From assembly GCA_965203685.1 (NCBI GenBank), contig OZ241908.1, positions 5,456,001 through 5,520,000 of the forward strand: DNA of 64,000 nucleotides, read 5' to 3'. Positions 26,404-35,021 of the stretch are shown piece by piece. The notes beneath the pieces were generated by a model. It was not told where the DNA came from, searched no databases, and was given only the letters and a program-made list of their open reading frames with translations. A program made the position numbers and the translations under genes. This DNA comes from VXYL01 sp965203685 (GTDB taxonomy: Bacteria > Pseudomonadota > Gammaproteobacteria > Pseudomonadales > Azotimanducaceae). Every line of letters starts with the position of its first letter. Positions within the stretch are counted from its first letter, which is position 1.

Positions 26404-27203
26404 GCGGCACGCGCATCGAGGTCGCGGGGGCGACCGTCTATGTCGGCACGGGCTCCGGCAAGCCCGAGTCCGATGCGGCATGCGTCGCCTTCGTGCACGG
26501 CGCCGGCATGGATCACACCGTCTGGACGCTGCCTGCTCGTCACTTCGCTCGCAAGGGCTTGCGCGTCCTGGCCCCCGACCTGCCCGGCCACGGTCGCAGC
26601 GCCGGAACAGCCGGGTCGACAGTCGCTGCCATGGCCGACTGGCTCGCGGAGGTGTTCGACGCGGCTGGCGTCGAGCGAGCGGCGGTCGTCGGTCACAGCA
26701 TGGGCTCGCTGGTCGCCTGGCAGTTCGCGCAAAGCCATCCGGACCGCTGCCGCGCCTTGGCATTGCTCGGAACGTCGATGCCGATGCCGGTGACCGACCT
26801 GCTGCTGAACGCGGCCAAGGACAATCACCATGCCGCGATCGACATGGCCAATACCTGGAGCCACAGTTCGGCCGGGTCGCTGGGGGCCAATGACAACCCC
26901 GGTGTGTGGATGCTCGGCGCGGGGGAACGGTTGCTGGAGCGGTCGGGGCCGGGCGTGTTCCATGCCGACCTCGCGGCCTGCAACGCGTTCAACGCCGACG
27001 AGGCAGAGGGCGTCGTGGCCTGCCCGGCGCTGGTCATCGCCGGGGACGAGGACCGGATGACGCCGGCTCGCGCCGGTCTGGATGTGGCATCGCACTTGCC
27101 GGATGCCAAGGTGGTCCGGCTATCCGGCTGCGGTCACGCGATGTTGAACGAGCGGCCCAACGAGATCCTTGATGCGTTGATCGATATCGTGGGTGGGGAT
27201 TAG
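26400..27203 (+). CDS. Alpha/beta hydrolase
   Basis: This 267-residue cytosolic protein has the alpha/beta-hydrolase elements in order: oxyanion region VHGAGMDHTVW, the DLPGHGRS strand-turn, nucleophile elbow VVGHSMGSLVAW, a late aspartate in IAGDEDRMTP, and the catalytic His in LSGCGHAMLNE. The substrate is unknown. It overlaps metY as ATGA, so the two are co-translated. Its TAG stop interlocks with the stop of convergent rsmG at 27200-27203. Confidence 0.85.
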   Translation: MSGTRIEVAGATVYVGTGSGKPESDAACVAFVHGAGMDHTVWTLPARHFARKGLRVLAPDLPGHGRSAGTAGSTVAAMADWLAEVFDAAGVERAAVVGHSMGSLVAWQFAQSHPDRCRALALLGTSMPMPVTDLLLNAAKDNHHAAIDMANTWSHSSAGSLGANDNPGVWMLGAGERLLERSGPGVFHADLAACNAFNADEAEGVVACPALVIAGDEDRMTPARAGLDVASHLPDAKVVRLSGCGHAMLNERPNEILDALIDIVGGD

Positions 27204-27805
27204 CTTCCGGATGCGGACGTGGACGTCCGCGTACCACGGACGACGGTGACCCGGCCGCGGCCCGCAGCGGCTTCATCGACGATCTCGCCACCGTCGAACA
27301 TTGATGGCGCCAGCCGGTCCCCGGACTGCAGCAGCGCCGAGCCACCGGGCTTGAGCAGGTGGCGAACGAGTTCCCAAGCCTGCGCGGGCGGTGCGACCGC
27401 GCGAACTGTGACGGTGTCGAACGCGTCGGGCTCCGGGTACTGGCTGGCGCCGCACGCCTCGACGTCGACGTTCGGCAAGTCCAGTTCGACGACCGCATGC
27501 CGAAGGAAGGCGCACTTGCGCATGCTGCGCTCGATCAGCACGACCGGCACGCCCGGGCGCGCGATGGCGAGTGGGATTCCCGGCAGCCCGGCACCGGCGC
27601 CGACATCGGCCAAACGGCCCGCGACCCACGGTAGTAGCGCTAGGCTGTCGGCCGTGTGCCGCTCGCGCAAATGCGCAATGTCGCCGCGCGCGACGAGATT
27701 GCTGCGCGCATTCCAGCGCTGGATTAACGCTTCAAACGCCGCAAGCTTCGCGGCCGCACCGTCGGGTAAGGCGACCGACGCCCGCTCGTCGCGCACCGAC
27801 CTCAA
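27200..27805 (-). CDS. rsmG: 16S rRNA (guanine527-N7)-methyltransferase RsmG
   Basis: RsmG methylates G527 of 16S rRNA using S-adenosylmethionine. The 201-residue protein has LIQRWNARSNLVA, the SAM-binding DVGAGAGLPGIPLAI and the later VTVRAVAPPAQAWELV segment. The start is TTG 27805, overlapping the mnmG stop as TTGA. The last ~11 residues (RGTRTSTSASGS) are encoded by a copy of the dispersed palindromic repeat, so the C terminus appears to have been extended or replaced by that element. Confidence 0.92.
   Translation of the reverse strand: MRSVRDERASVALPDGAAAKLAAFEALIQRWNARSNLVARGDIAHLRERHTADSLALLPWVAGRLADVGAGAGLPGIPLAIARPGVPVVLIERSMRKCAFLRHAVVELDLPNVDVEACGASQYPEPDAFDTVTVRAVAPPAQAWELVRHLLKPGGSALLQSGDRLAPSMFDGGEIVDEAAAGRGRVTVVRGTRTSTSASGS
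27207..27237. repeat. Dispersed palindromic repeat, copy 3, inside the rsmG 3' end
   Basis: GCGGACGTGGACGTCCGC, flanked by CCGGAT and GTACCACGG, is one of the most symmetric copies. It lies between two convergent genes but within the last codons of rsmG. It shares GCGGACGTGGACGTCCGCGT with copy 4 near 52314. Confidence 0.7.
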
Positions 27806-29694
27806 GCGCGGCGGCGTTCGCCTTCCGCCCGCTTGGCATGCACGAGGAGCAGCGATAGCGCGGCGGGGGTGACGCCCGGAACGCGCGCGGCCTGGGCGAT
27901 CGTCGCCGGCGCGCGGGTTCGCAGCTTCTCCTTCAACTCGTTCGACAGGCCCGAGATGCGGGCATAGTCGAAGTCCGCAGCGAGTGCCACGTTCTCGTTA
28001 TCCTTGACGCGCGCGATCTCATCGTCCTGGCGCTGCATGTAGCCCGCGTACTTGGCCTCGATCTGGAGTTGGGCCAAGACGTCCTGGTCCAGCGCCTGGA
28101 CGCCCGAACCGGCAAGCGCCGCACCGATGGCCTTAGCGTCGATTGCGGGACGCTTCAGGAGTTCATACAGCGACGTCGACTTCCCGATTGCCTCTCCGGT
28201 CGCCGCCTCGAGAGCCCGAGCCAAATCGTTGCCCGGAACTGCGACGGTACTCGCCAAGCGCTCCGTGCCCGCCTCCAAGGCACTCTTCCTAGCGTTGAAT
28301 ACCCGCCAGCGCTCGTCGTCGACAACGCTCAGGGAGCGCCCCGCGGGAGTCAACCGGAGATCGGCGTTGTCCTGGCGCAGGCGCAGGCGGTATTCGGCCC
28401 GACTCGTGAACATGCGGTAAGGCTCCGTGACGCCCAAGGTGACGAGGTCGTCGACCAGCACGCCGATGTAGCCCTCGTAACGCGCCGGGCACCACGCCTC
28501 CTTGCCATCGGCTGCCCGGGCCGCGTTGATCCCGGCGAGCAGTCCTTGGGCGGCTGCTTCCTCGTAGCCGGTGGTGCCGTTGATCTGGCCCGCGAAGTAC
28601 AGCCCCTCGATCACCTTCGTCTCCAGGCTCTCTCGCAGGTCCCGGGGATCGAAGAAGTCGTACTCGATGGCGTAGCCCGGTCGCGTGATGTGCGCGTTCT
28701 CGAAACCACGGATGCTCTGGACCGCCGCCAACTGCACGTCGAAGGGCAGGCTGGTCGAGATGCCGTTCGGGTACAACTCGTGGGTGTCCAAACCCTCCGG
28801 CTCCACGAAGACCTGGTGCTGCGTGCGATCGGCGAAGCGCACGACCTTGTCCTCGATGGACGGGCAGTACCGCGGACCTTCGGCCTCGATCACGCCTGCG
28901 TACATCGGGGAGCGGTCGAGGCCTGCCCGAATGATGTCGTGGGTGGTCGCGTTGGTGTGCGTGATGTGGCAGACGGTCTGCGCGGGATGCACATCCGGGG
29001 TGGACAGGAAGGACATCACCGGTCGCGGCTCGTCCCCGGATTGCGTCTCCATCGCGGCGAAGTCCACGCTGCGCCCGTCCAAGCGTGGCGGCGTTCCGGT
29101 TTTCAAGCGGTCCACCCGCAGCGGCAATGCGCGCAGCCGCTCGGCGAGCGCGTTGGCGGGCGCATCGCCAGCGCGACCGCCTGGTCCGTTCTGCAACCCG
29201 ATGTGGATGCGCCCGCCCAGGAACGTGCCCGTCGTCAGCACGACGCGGTCGGCCTCGAAGCGCAGCCCCATCTGGGTGTCGACACCACGGATCCGGTCGC
29301 CATCCACGACGAGGTCTACCACCGATTGCTGGAAGACCGTGAGATTGGCTTGCGCCTCCACGATCGAACGCATCGCGTTCCTGTAAAGGACGCGGTCCGC
29401 CTGCGCCCGGGTCGCGCGCACTGCCGGCCCCTTGCTCGAATTCAGGGTCCGGAAGTGGATGCCCGCCCGATCCGCGGCAATGGCCATGGCACCGCCCAAA
29501 GCGTCGATCTCGCGGACTAGGTGGGACTTGCCGATGCCACCGATGGCCGGGTTGCACGACATCTGGCCGATGGTTTCGATGCTCATCGTCAACAACAACG
29601 TCCGGGCACCCACGCGGGCGGAAGCCAGCGCGGCCTCAGCGCCGGCATGGCCGCCGCCAATGACGATGACGTCGAAGCGTTGGGGGTGGTTCAT
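27802..29694 (-). CDS. mnmG: tRNA uridine-5-carboxymethylaminomethyl modification enzyme MnmG (GidA)
   Basis: MnmG with MnmE modifies the wobble uridine of several tRNAs, using FAD. The 630-residue protein has the N-terminal dinucleotide fold VIVIGGGHAGAEAALASARVG, SCNPAIGGIGKSHLVREIDA, GTFLGGRIHIG, and the C-terminal ISGLSNELKEKL segment that contacts MnmE. ATG 29694 starts the homology. It forms a two-gene operon with rsmG. Confidence 0.97.
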   Translation of the reverse strand: MNHPQRFDVIVIGGGHAGAEAALASARVGARTLLLTMSIETIGQMSCNPAIGGIGKSHLVREIDALGGAMAIAADRAGIHFRTLNSSKGPAVRATRAQADRVLYRNAMRSIVEAQANLTVFQQSVVDLVVDGDRIRGVDTQMGLRFEADRVVLTTGTFLGGRIHIGLQNGPGGRAGDAPANALAERLRALPLRVDRLKTGTPPRLDGRSVDFAAMETQSGDEPRPVMSFLSTPDVHPAQTVCHITHTNATTHDIIRAGLDRSPMYAGVIEAEGPRYCPSIEDKVVRFADRTQHQVFVEPEGLDTHELYPNGISTSLPFDVQLAAVQSIRGFENAHITRPGYAIEYDFFDPRDLRESLETKVIEGLYFAGQINGTTGYEEAAAQGLLAGINAARAADGKEAWCPARYEGYIGVLVDDLVTLGVTEPYRMFTSRAEYRLRLRQDNADLRLTPAGRSLSVVDDERWRVFNARKSALEAGTERLASTVAVPGNDLARALEAATGEAIGKSTSLYELLKRPAIDAKAIGAALAGSGVQALDQDVLAQLQIEAKYAGYMQRQDDEIARVKDNENVALAADFDYARISGLSNELKEKLRTRAPATIAQAARVPGVTPAALSLLLVHAKRAEGERRRA

Positions 29695-29734
29695 GGCACG
29701 TCCCCTCGTGGGGCCGATGGCCAACGGGGCGCGG

Positions 29735-29740
29735 ATTATA
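29735..29740 (-). promoter_or_regulatory. Predicted -10 element for mnmG-rsmG
   Basis: A perfect TATAAT on the minus strand lies 41 bases upstream of the mnmG ATG. It sits inside the twelve bases GCGGATTATACG, identical to those around the atp operon -10. No good -35 is visible. Confidence 0.5.
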
Positions 29741-29787
29741 CGCGTGCGCCGCGGGTTGGTTCGTCTGCCAAGCCGGTCCCGCGAACG

Positions 29788-30462
29788 TCAGTCAGTGTCG
29801 AACAAGGTGTTGACGGCCACCCTGAACCCCGGCAGCGACGGGGAGTCCACTTCGTCGCCTCGTCCAAACACCCCGTGGTCGATGTACTCGTCGCCGTCCA
29901 ATACGAGGACGGCTACTGTTTCGTCCGCGGGATTCACGATCCAGTACTCCGGAACGAGCGCCTCCTCGTAGTCGGATCGCTTGTCGCGCGTGTCCCGAAG
30001 TGGATTGTCGGCACTCACCACCTCGGCAACGAGGTCCGCGCCGCGCCAATAGTCGTCCTGGCTGCGTGGATCGGCGGCGTCCTTGACCAAGAGTAGGTCG
30101 GGCTCGCGAAACTTGCCCTCCCGAATGCGCAGCCGCAGCGGGGCGAAGAAAGTGTCGCCGCCAAGGTCGCGAACGAACGGGAACAGCGCGAGAAACAGTG
30201 CTCGCAGGATCGCCTGGTGGCGCTTGGTGGGCATTGGAAGAACCTCCAGCCGACCATCGGTGAACTCGACCAGACGGTTACAGCCGCTGGTCAGCCTGAG
30301 GTACTGCTCCTCGGTCCAAAGCCCTTGAAGGGTGCGAAGTTGCACGAAAACGCCGTCTTGCATGACACGAAGGTCGTCTCCATGGCTCTCCAGTCCGGCA
30401 GGCACGGCAGGCTCCGGCTCGCTAGGCGTCCGCAGTGTGCGGAGGAGGTCCGGCGCTGTCAA
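29788..30462 (-). CDS. Uma2 family endonuclease-like protein (DUF820)
   Basis: Uma2 proteins have a restriction-endonuclease-like fold, but their function is not established. The 224-residue product shows the core pattern: YLRLTSGCNRLVEFTDGRLE, then FREPDLLLVKD, then ADLVAEVVSADNP, and KRSDYEEALVPEYWIVNP (acidic residues plus the K/R-x-x-Y-E segment). The assigned start is TTG 30462 with a weak ribosome binding site; an ATG at 30363 is possible but shorter. It lies eight bases after the upstream dioxygenase and ends the sigma-factor operon. Confidence 0.85.
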   Translation of the reverse strand: MTAPDLLRTLRTPSEPEPAVPAGLESHGDDLRVMQDGVFVQLRTLQGLWTEEQYLRLTSGCNRLVEFTDGRLEVLPMPTKRHQAILRALFLALFPFVRDLGGDTFFAPLRLRIREGKFREPDLLLVKDAADPRSQDDYWRGADLVAEVVSADNPLRDTRDKRSDYEEALVPEYWIVNPADETVAVLVLDGDEYIDHGVFGRGDEVDSPSLPGFRVAVNTLFDTD

Positions 30463-30470
30463 TGTCGCGC

Positions 30471-31331
30471 TTACGATGTGATCGGTCGCCCATGCGACTC
30501 GTCCTTAGCGCCGAGACCAGCAACGCGCGGCCACGGGTCGACGCCCGCGAGCCGGCGACCCAACGGCGTCAACTCGGCGACAGGCCCCGGCTCCGGGTTG
30601 CATTGCCTGGGCACCTTCTGCCGCAACGCCCAAGCCGGCGCCCGTTTTTCGCGGAAGGCCGCGGCAAGCTCGAGGCGCCCGGCCTCGTCGGCTACCGGGC
30701 TCATCGTGACGTATTGCACCCAACGCGGTCGCGTACTCTCATTGCGGGCCGACGAGTGCGGCATGAGCCTCGACCAGACCAGGAGCGATCCGGCCTTCCC
30801 GCCGACACATGTCGCATGCGGTGTTGCCTCGGCCAAGGCATCGGAGACGCTGGTGCTGTGCGCTTCGAGCCAACCCGGCAGGTCGCGATAGATCTCCGGC
30901 GCGCAGCAGAAGGCGCCCTGGTCGGCGTCGGTGTCGGTCAAGTAGACGAGACCCTGGTAGCCAGCGGTCTCCTTCGGCTGGCGCGGATCGGCGTCCCAGT
31001 GCAGCCTGCTGACGCGAACCGCCTCGTCGCCTGCGGGCGGCTTGAAGGAGGCGCGGTCGACGCTCGACCACAGCGCGCGGCTTCCGTATAGCTCGGCGAA
31101 CACCGCGTGCACGGCCGGATGTTGGCGGACCTCCCAAAGCGCCGGGTGATGGTGCAGCGGGACGATTCCGTGGCCATGTGCGACACCCCAGGTCGAAGCG
31201 GCGCGCGGGTCGATACCCAGGAACGACGCCACCGCCTCGATGACCGCGTCGCATAACGCCTTCGGGACCACCCCGTCCACCACGGCGTAGCCGTTCTCGG
31301 CCAATTCGGCCTTCATCGCTTCGGTCAACAT
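30471..31331 (-). CDS. Phytanoyl-CoA dioxygenase-like protein
   Basis: This 286-residue predicted Fe(II)/2-oxoglutarate oxygenase has H-x-D in RLHWDADPRQP, the distal H in SRLMPHSSARNES and an R in RPRWVQYVTMSP. It opens MLTEAMKAELAENGYAVVDG. The ATG at 31331 overlaps the stop of the VIT/VWA gene by one base (TGATG), which sets the start and ties it to that operon. The substrate is unknown. Confidence 0.82.
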   Translation of the reverse strand: MLTEAMKAELAENGYAVVDGVVPKALCDAVIEAVASFLGIDPRAASTWGVAHGHGIVPLHHHPALWEVRQHPAVHAVFAELYGSRALWSSVDRASFKPPAGDEAVRVSRLHWDADPRQPKETAGYQGLVYLTDTDADQGAFCCAPEIYRDLPGWLEAHSTSVSDALAEATPHATCVGGKAGSLLVWSRLMPHSSARNESTRPRWVQYVTMSPVADEAGRLELAAAFREKRAPAWALRQKVPRQCNPEPGPVAELTPLGRRLAGVDPWPRVAGLGAKDESHGRPITS

Positions 31332-33574
31332 CAATCCACGGTTGTGCTGTAACGCACGCCATCCGGTACCGGCACTGCCTGGTGAACAGTAACACCGTGG
31401 TCGCCGGCCGTTCGCGCCCGGGAATCCACGGCGACGAAAGACGTGTAGCTCGACATCAACTGGTGCGCAAGCGCCGTCGTTGTGATGGTGTCCTGCAACT
31501 CGCGGCCCGGGTCGCCCGCCCAAGCCAATCGATCTGCCAGTTCGGCGATCCGTTCCCGCGCCCAGACCTTGGCCAGGGACGGCCTGTCAGCGTCGCCGTC
31601 CGTGTCGACCGTGACGGTCAGGGGTTCGCCCCCGGCCCTTGCGGACACCGTCACGGTCTGCGGATCTCCCGTGAACTTGCCGGTCACCACCAGCGGACGA
31701 CCGACAAACAGGTCTGGCATTGCCACCGGGTACGTGTTGGCGACCCGCATGCCGCCCCAGTCGATCTCGATGTCGGTCAGCGCCGGGTGGCTGATCCGAT
31801 CCAGGAAGTCGCCCATCACCGTGCGCGCCGAGTCGGTAAGCCCCAGGTAGGCCACCACGCCGCGACCGGTCTTGGCCATGCGTTCGAGCAGGTAGCGGTT
31901 GACCGACGAGCCCACGCCGAAACTGAAAATCCGCGACGCGCCGAGGCGGCGGTGGATCGCAGCGAGGATGTCCGACTCGTTGCCGATGTAGCCGTCCGTC
32001 ATGAACGACACGAAACGCAGCCGCGACGGATCGTGGGGGAAGTCGAGCGCGGCCTTGACGCCCTCAACCATGTACGTCCCGCCGCCGCTCGCGAGATCCG
32101 CCAGGTAGTCGTGGGCCCGGGTAATGTTCTCCGGCGTCGCCCGCACCGGCATCGCGCCGAAGCGGCTCGCGCCTTCGGAAAACCGGATGATCTGGAAGGT
32201 ATCGTCGTCACCGAGCCGGTCCAAGGCCGTGGCCACGGCCTCCTTGGCCTGCTCAAGCGGCCGGCCCTGCATGGAGCCGGAGGCATCGATCACGAACACC
32301 AACTCCAAGGGGTGCCGCTCGATGTCCGATGACACCCGGGGCGGGATCAGCATCAGCGAGAAGAAGCCGTCGCCGGTGTCCGGATCGCGGTGGGTGAGCA
32401 GCTTGGACTTCACCGTCTCGCCGGCGACACGGAAGTCAAGCACGAAGTCCCGGTTCGGGAGCGTCTCCTCGTTCTGAAGCGCCACGCTTGCTGCCGTGGA
32501 CGACGGCCGCTCGATGTCTACGCGATGGGTGGACTTCAGATCCTCGATCTCGACGCCCGCGTCGATGTCCAGGCGGATGCTGATGTCGTGGCCGGAGCGC
32601 TCGTTCGGCGCCAGGTACTCCACCGCGGTCGCGTCGCCTCCCTGACTTCCCCGGCGGACGGCACCAACCGGATCCGCGTGGCCCGGCGGGTTGAAGCGCG
32701 GGCCGACGACGGTGGGGAACACGAAGGAGTACCAGCCGTCCTTGTAGGCCAAGGTGTGGAAGTAGGTGATGTCGACTTCGATGGTTTTGCCGGGCTCGAT
32801 GTTCGCCACCTTCTGCTCGAAGACGTTGGGCCTATGCTGCACGAGGAGGCTGGCGCGGTAGCCTTGCGCGCGGGCCTGGCGGTAGATCTCCTCCGCCTCG
32901 TCCTTCTCGCGCACGATGCCGCGGATGGTTCGTTCGCCGATCACCATGAGGAACTCGCTGACGGCAGCCTTCTCCGGCAAGGGGAACAGGTAGACGGCCT
33001 CGATCTTGGTGTCGAACGGGTTGCCGAATCGTTGATTGACGGCCACGGTGCTGATGTGGCCCTCGATGGCCGCTTCCACGGCCGTGTGCTCAAGCGGCAG
33101 GGGTACGTGGCGGGATACGCCGACGGGAGCCCTGGTCGGGAAGCTCGCCAGCATGGCGCCCGTACCGATCGACTGACCGTCCCATGGCGCCGGCTCCGTG
33201 AGACGGGCATCACCGGCCCGTTGACGGAATCTCAGCGCGTTCTGACTGGGTGCGGACTCGGTTAGGCCCCTACGTTCGTAGTTGCTCCTGACGATTGAGT
33301 TGGCCGACACGACGACTTCCCTCGTGGCCTCGCCGGACATCGTCGCGGGCTTGGCGATGACCCATACCTCGTCCGGGCTAGGCATGGGACTTGTGGCCAC
33401 GCGCTGCTGCACGGAGGTCGGCGTGTCAGCCGCGCTCGGGTTCCACGGTGGCGGGGGCGCCGACGGTGCCGGCTCGGGGATCGTCGCCTGGCACGCAACA
33501 ACACCGCCGAGCACGCCCAACAGGGCCGTACCGGCCAAGGCAACCGCGACTACGCGGCCGGTTCTTCTGTCCAT
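31331..33574 (-). CDS. VIT and von Willebrand factor A domain lipoprotein
   Basis: The 747-residue protein has a lipoprotein signal ending GGVVAC (Cys28) and a Pro-rich linker (residues ~32-45). A VIT domain follows at ~155-290 (SEFLMVIGERTIRGIVREKD, RPNVFEQKVANIEPG), then a vWA domain at ~424-600 with an intact MIDAS motif DASGS at 430-434. A beta-rich C-terminal region carries LVVTGKFTGDPQTVTV. The arrangement matches inter-alpha-trypsin-inhibitor-like proteins that bind metal-dependent protein ligands at the cell surface. It sits in an ECF sigma factor operon and overlaps the upstream gene by 25 bases. Confidence 0.88.
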   Translation of the reverse strand: MDRRTGRVVAVALAGTALLGVLGGVVACQATIPEPAPSAPPPPWNPSAADTPTSVQQRVATSPMPSPDEVWVIAKPATMSGEATREVVVSANSIVRSNYERRGLTESAPSQNALRFRQRAGDARLTEPAPWDGQSIGTGAMLASFPTRAPVGVSRHVPLPLEHTAVEAAIEGHISTVAVNQRFGNPFDTKIEAVYLFPLPEKAAVSEFLMVIGERTIRGIVREKDEAEEIYRQARAQGYRASLLVQHRPNVFEQKVANIEPGKTIEVDITYFHTLAYKDGWYSFVFPTVVGPRFNPPGHADPVGAVRRGSQGGDATAVEYLAPNERSGHDISIRLDIDAGVEIEDLKSTHRVDIERPSSTAASVALQNEETLPNRDFVLDFRVAGETVKSKLLTHRDPDTGDGFFSLMLIPPRVSSDIERHPLELVFVIDASGSMQGRPLEQAKEAVATALDRLGDDDTFQIIRFSEGASRFGAMPVRATPENITRAHDYLADLASGGGTYMVEGVKAALDFPHDPSRLRFVSFMTDGYIGNESDILAAIHRRLGASRIFSFGVGSSVNRYLLERMAKTGRGVVAYLGLTDSARTVMGDFLDRISHPALTDIEIDWGGMRVANTYPVAMPDLFVGRPLVVTGKFTGDPQTVTVSARAGGEPLTVTVDTDGDADRPSLAKVWARERIAELADRLAWAGDPGRELQDTITTTALAHQLMSSYTSFVAVDSRARTAGDHGVTVHQAVPVPDGVRYSTTVD

Positions 33575-34020
33575 GGGTTCCTCCGTTGAGCATCGCTTGC
33601 GAGTACAAAGCTGATCGACGCATCGATTGGCCGACCGTCGGCGGTGGTCGCGGCGACGAGTGTCACCATGAAGCTGGCCTCGCCGTCGACGAGCGCATGC
33701 ACCGTGGCAATGCGCGTCCGCCCTCTCGGCAGGTCGGCGACATCGGCAAGCGTGTAGTCGGCGACCACGATCCGTTCCACGGCACCCGCTTGGGTTGCGT
33801 CCCGGTCGTAGTACGGCGCCCGCTCGAACGCCGCGCTGTCGCCGTTCTCTATGCCCACGATCTTGATGGCGCCGTTGCGGTCAGACAGTTCGAACTGCCA
33901 CGCCGCCACCGGTTCCGGGCTGTCGAGGACGATGTCCACGGGCACGAACCGCGGAGCCTGGCCAGCACCGGCCGCCAACGCAGCCAACGCGATCACCAGG
34001 ATGGCACCCACACGCTTCAT
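33550..34020 (-). CDS. Exported protein with a cohesin-like domain
   Basis: The 156-residue protein has a signal peptide (KRVGAILVIALAALAAGAGQ). Its beta-rich domain, FVPVDIVLDSPEPVAAWQFE then GAIKIVGIENGDSAAFERAP and RTRIATVHALVDG, follows the strand pattern of cohesin-type modules. The cohesin assignment is by pattern only. It overlaps the upstream dockerin-like gene by four bases (ATGA) and the downstream VIT/VWA gene by 25 bases. With a dockerin-like loop encoded next door, an interaction between the two is a reasonable inference. Confidence 0.6.
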   Translation of the reverse strand: MKRVGAILVIALAALAAGAGQAPRFVPVDIVLDSPEPVAAWQFELSDRNGAIKIVGIENGDSAAFERAPYYDRDATQAGAVERIVVADYTLADVADLPRGRTRIATVHALVDGEASFMVTLVAATTADGRPIDASISFVLASDAQRRNPWTEEPAA

Positions 34021-34406
34021 CGGCTCTCCGCCCCGTCCAAGGCCACGACGCGCTGCGCGAACGCCTCGAGTTCGCCGGGACTGGCGTTGCCGGTACGGGC
34101 GAGGGCGAGCACGTCGGCGATGTCGATGCGCCCGGATGCATCCACGTCGGCGTAGGGCGCCTCGCCCGCATCATCCCAGCGCACCGCGACCACGGCGACC
34201 AGTGCGAGCGAAGCCGCCAACGCGGCCCAACCGCCCGGACGCCGCCACGCCGGGCGTGCTCGCCGGTCCGCGAACTGCGCCTCGGCCGCATCGCCGAGTG
34301 CGCGATCGATCGTGCGGGTCACGACGGCCGGCGCACGATCGACGCGTTTTAGCGCGTCAATCCAATCGCTGGGCAGGGCGGTCGAGGGCTCGTCTCGATC
34401 AGGCAT
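34017..34406 (-). CDS. Single-TM protein with a dockerin-like calcium loop; possible anti-sigma factor
   Basis: The 129-residue protein has a ~60-residue polar N-terminal part (LPSDWIDALKRVDRAPAVV), one membrane helix (GWAALAASLALVAVVAVRW) and a short C-terminal segment with DVDASGRIDIADVLALA. That segment matches a single dockerin/EF-hand-type calcium loop (D-x-D-x-S-G...D..D). Position directly after an ECF sigma gene and the topology suggest a membrane anti-sigma factor with an external calcium or cohesin-binding tip. No zinc anti-sigma motif is visible. Confidence 0.55.
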   Translation of the reverse strand: MPDRDEPSTALPSDWIDALKRVDRAPAVVTRTIDRALGDAAEAQFADRRARPAWRRPGGWAALAASLALVAVVAVRWDDAGEAPYADVDASGRIDIADVLALARTGNASPGELEAFAQRVVALDGAESR

Positions 34407-34454
34407 GTTCTCTCCTCGATGTATAGAGCGCCGAACGCCCCAAAAAGGTTCATT

Positions 34455-35021
34455 TCAATCGCGCAAATCGTCGCCAGCCCCCGACGATTTCAACCGACCG
34501 ATGCCGACGTGCAGCCGCGACTTGACCGTTCCCAAAGGAATATCGAGGACTTGTGCAATCTCGTCGAGGCTCATGCCGTCAACGAAGCGCAGCAGAAGCA
34601 CCTCCCGTTGCCGCGCCGGCAAGGCTTCGATCACCGCTGCCGCGTCCCCCGTTGCCGCCGGTTCCGTCGTACCCAGTTCGTCCGGCTCGACCCCGGCCGC
34701 AGGGAAGCGGTTGGTACGCCGCAGGGCCGTCAGGGCGGTGTTCTTGGCGACGGGGTAGAGCAGCGTGGTGAGCTTGGCAGTGAGGTTGATGCCGGGCCCC
34801 GTGGGTGGGAATCGCCGCAACAGGTAGAGGAACGTCTCCTGCAGGACGTCGAGGGCCGTGTCGGTATCCGGCACGAACCGCAACGCGACGCGCAGCACGT
34901 AGTCCTTGTGACGCTGGTAGAGGACCTCGAACGCCCGGGCCGCCTCTCGTGCGTTCCCGTCGTTGCAGGCCGCGATCAGCGCATTGTCGCTGCGCGGATC
35001 ATCGACTCGGCGGCGAGCCAT
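34455..35021 (-). CDS. ECF-type RNA polymerase sigma factor
   Basis: The 188-residue protein has sigma region 2 (FEVLYQRHKDYVLRVALRF, DTDTALDVLQETFLYLLRRF) and region 4 (LPARQREVLLLRFVDGMSLD and IPLGTVKSRLHVGIGRLK). There is no region 1 or 3, so it is an extracytoplasmic-function sigma factor. ATG 35021 lies inside the last 23 bases of the upstream dioxygenase gene, so the two are probably coupled. It likely controls its own operon; I could not identify its promoter motif. Confidence 0.9.
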   Translation of the reverse strand: MARRRVDDPRSDNALIAACNDGNAREAARAFEVLYQRHKDYVLRVALRFVPDTDTALDVLQETFLYLLRRFPPTGPGINLTAKLTTLLYPVAKNTALTALRRTNRFPAAGVEPDELGTTEPAATGDAAAVIEALPARQREVLLLRFVDGMSLDEIAQVLDIPLGTVKSRLHVGIGRLKSSGAGDDLRD

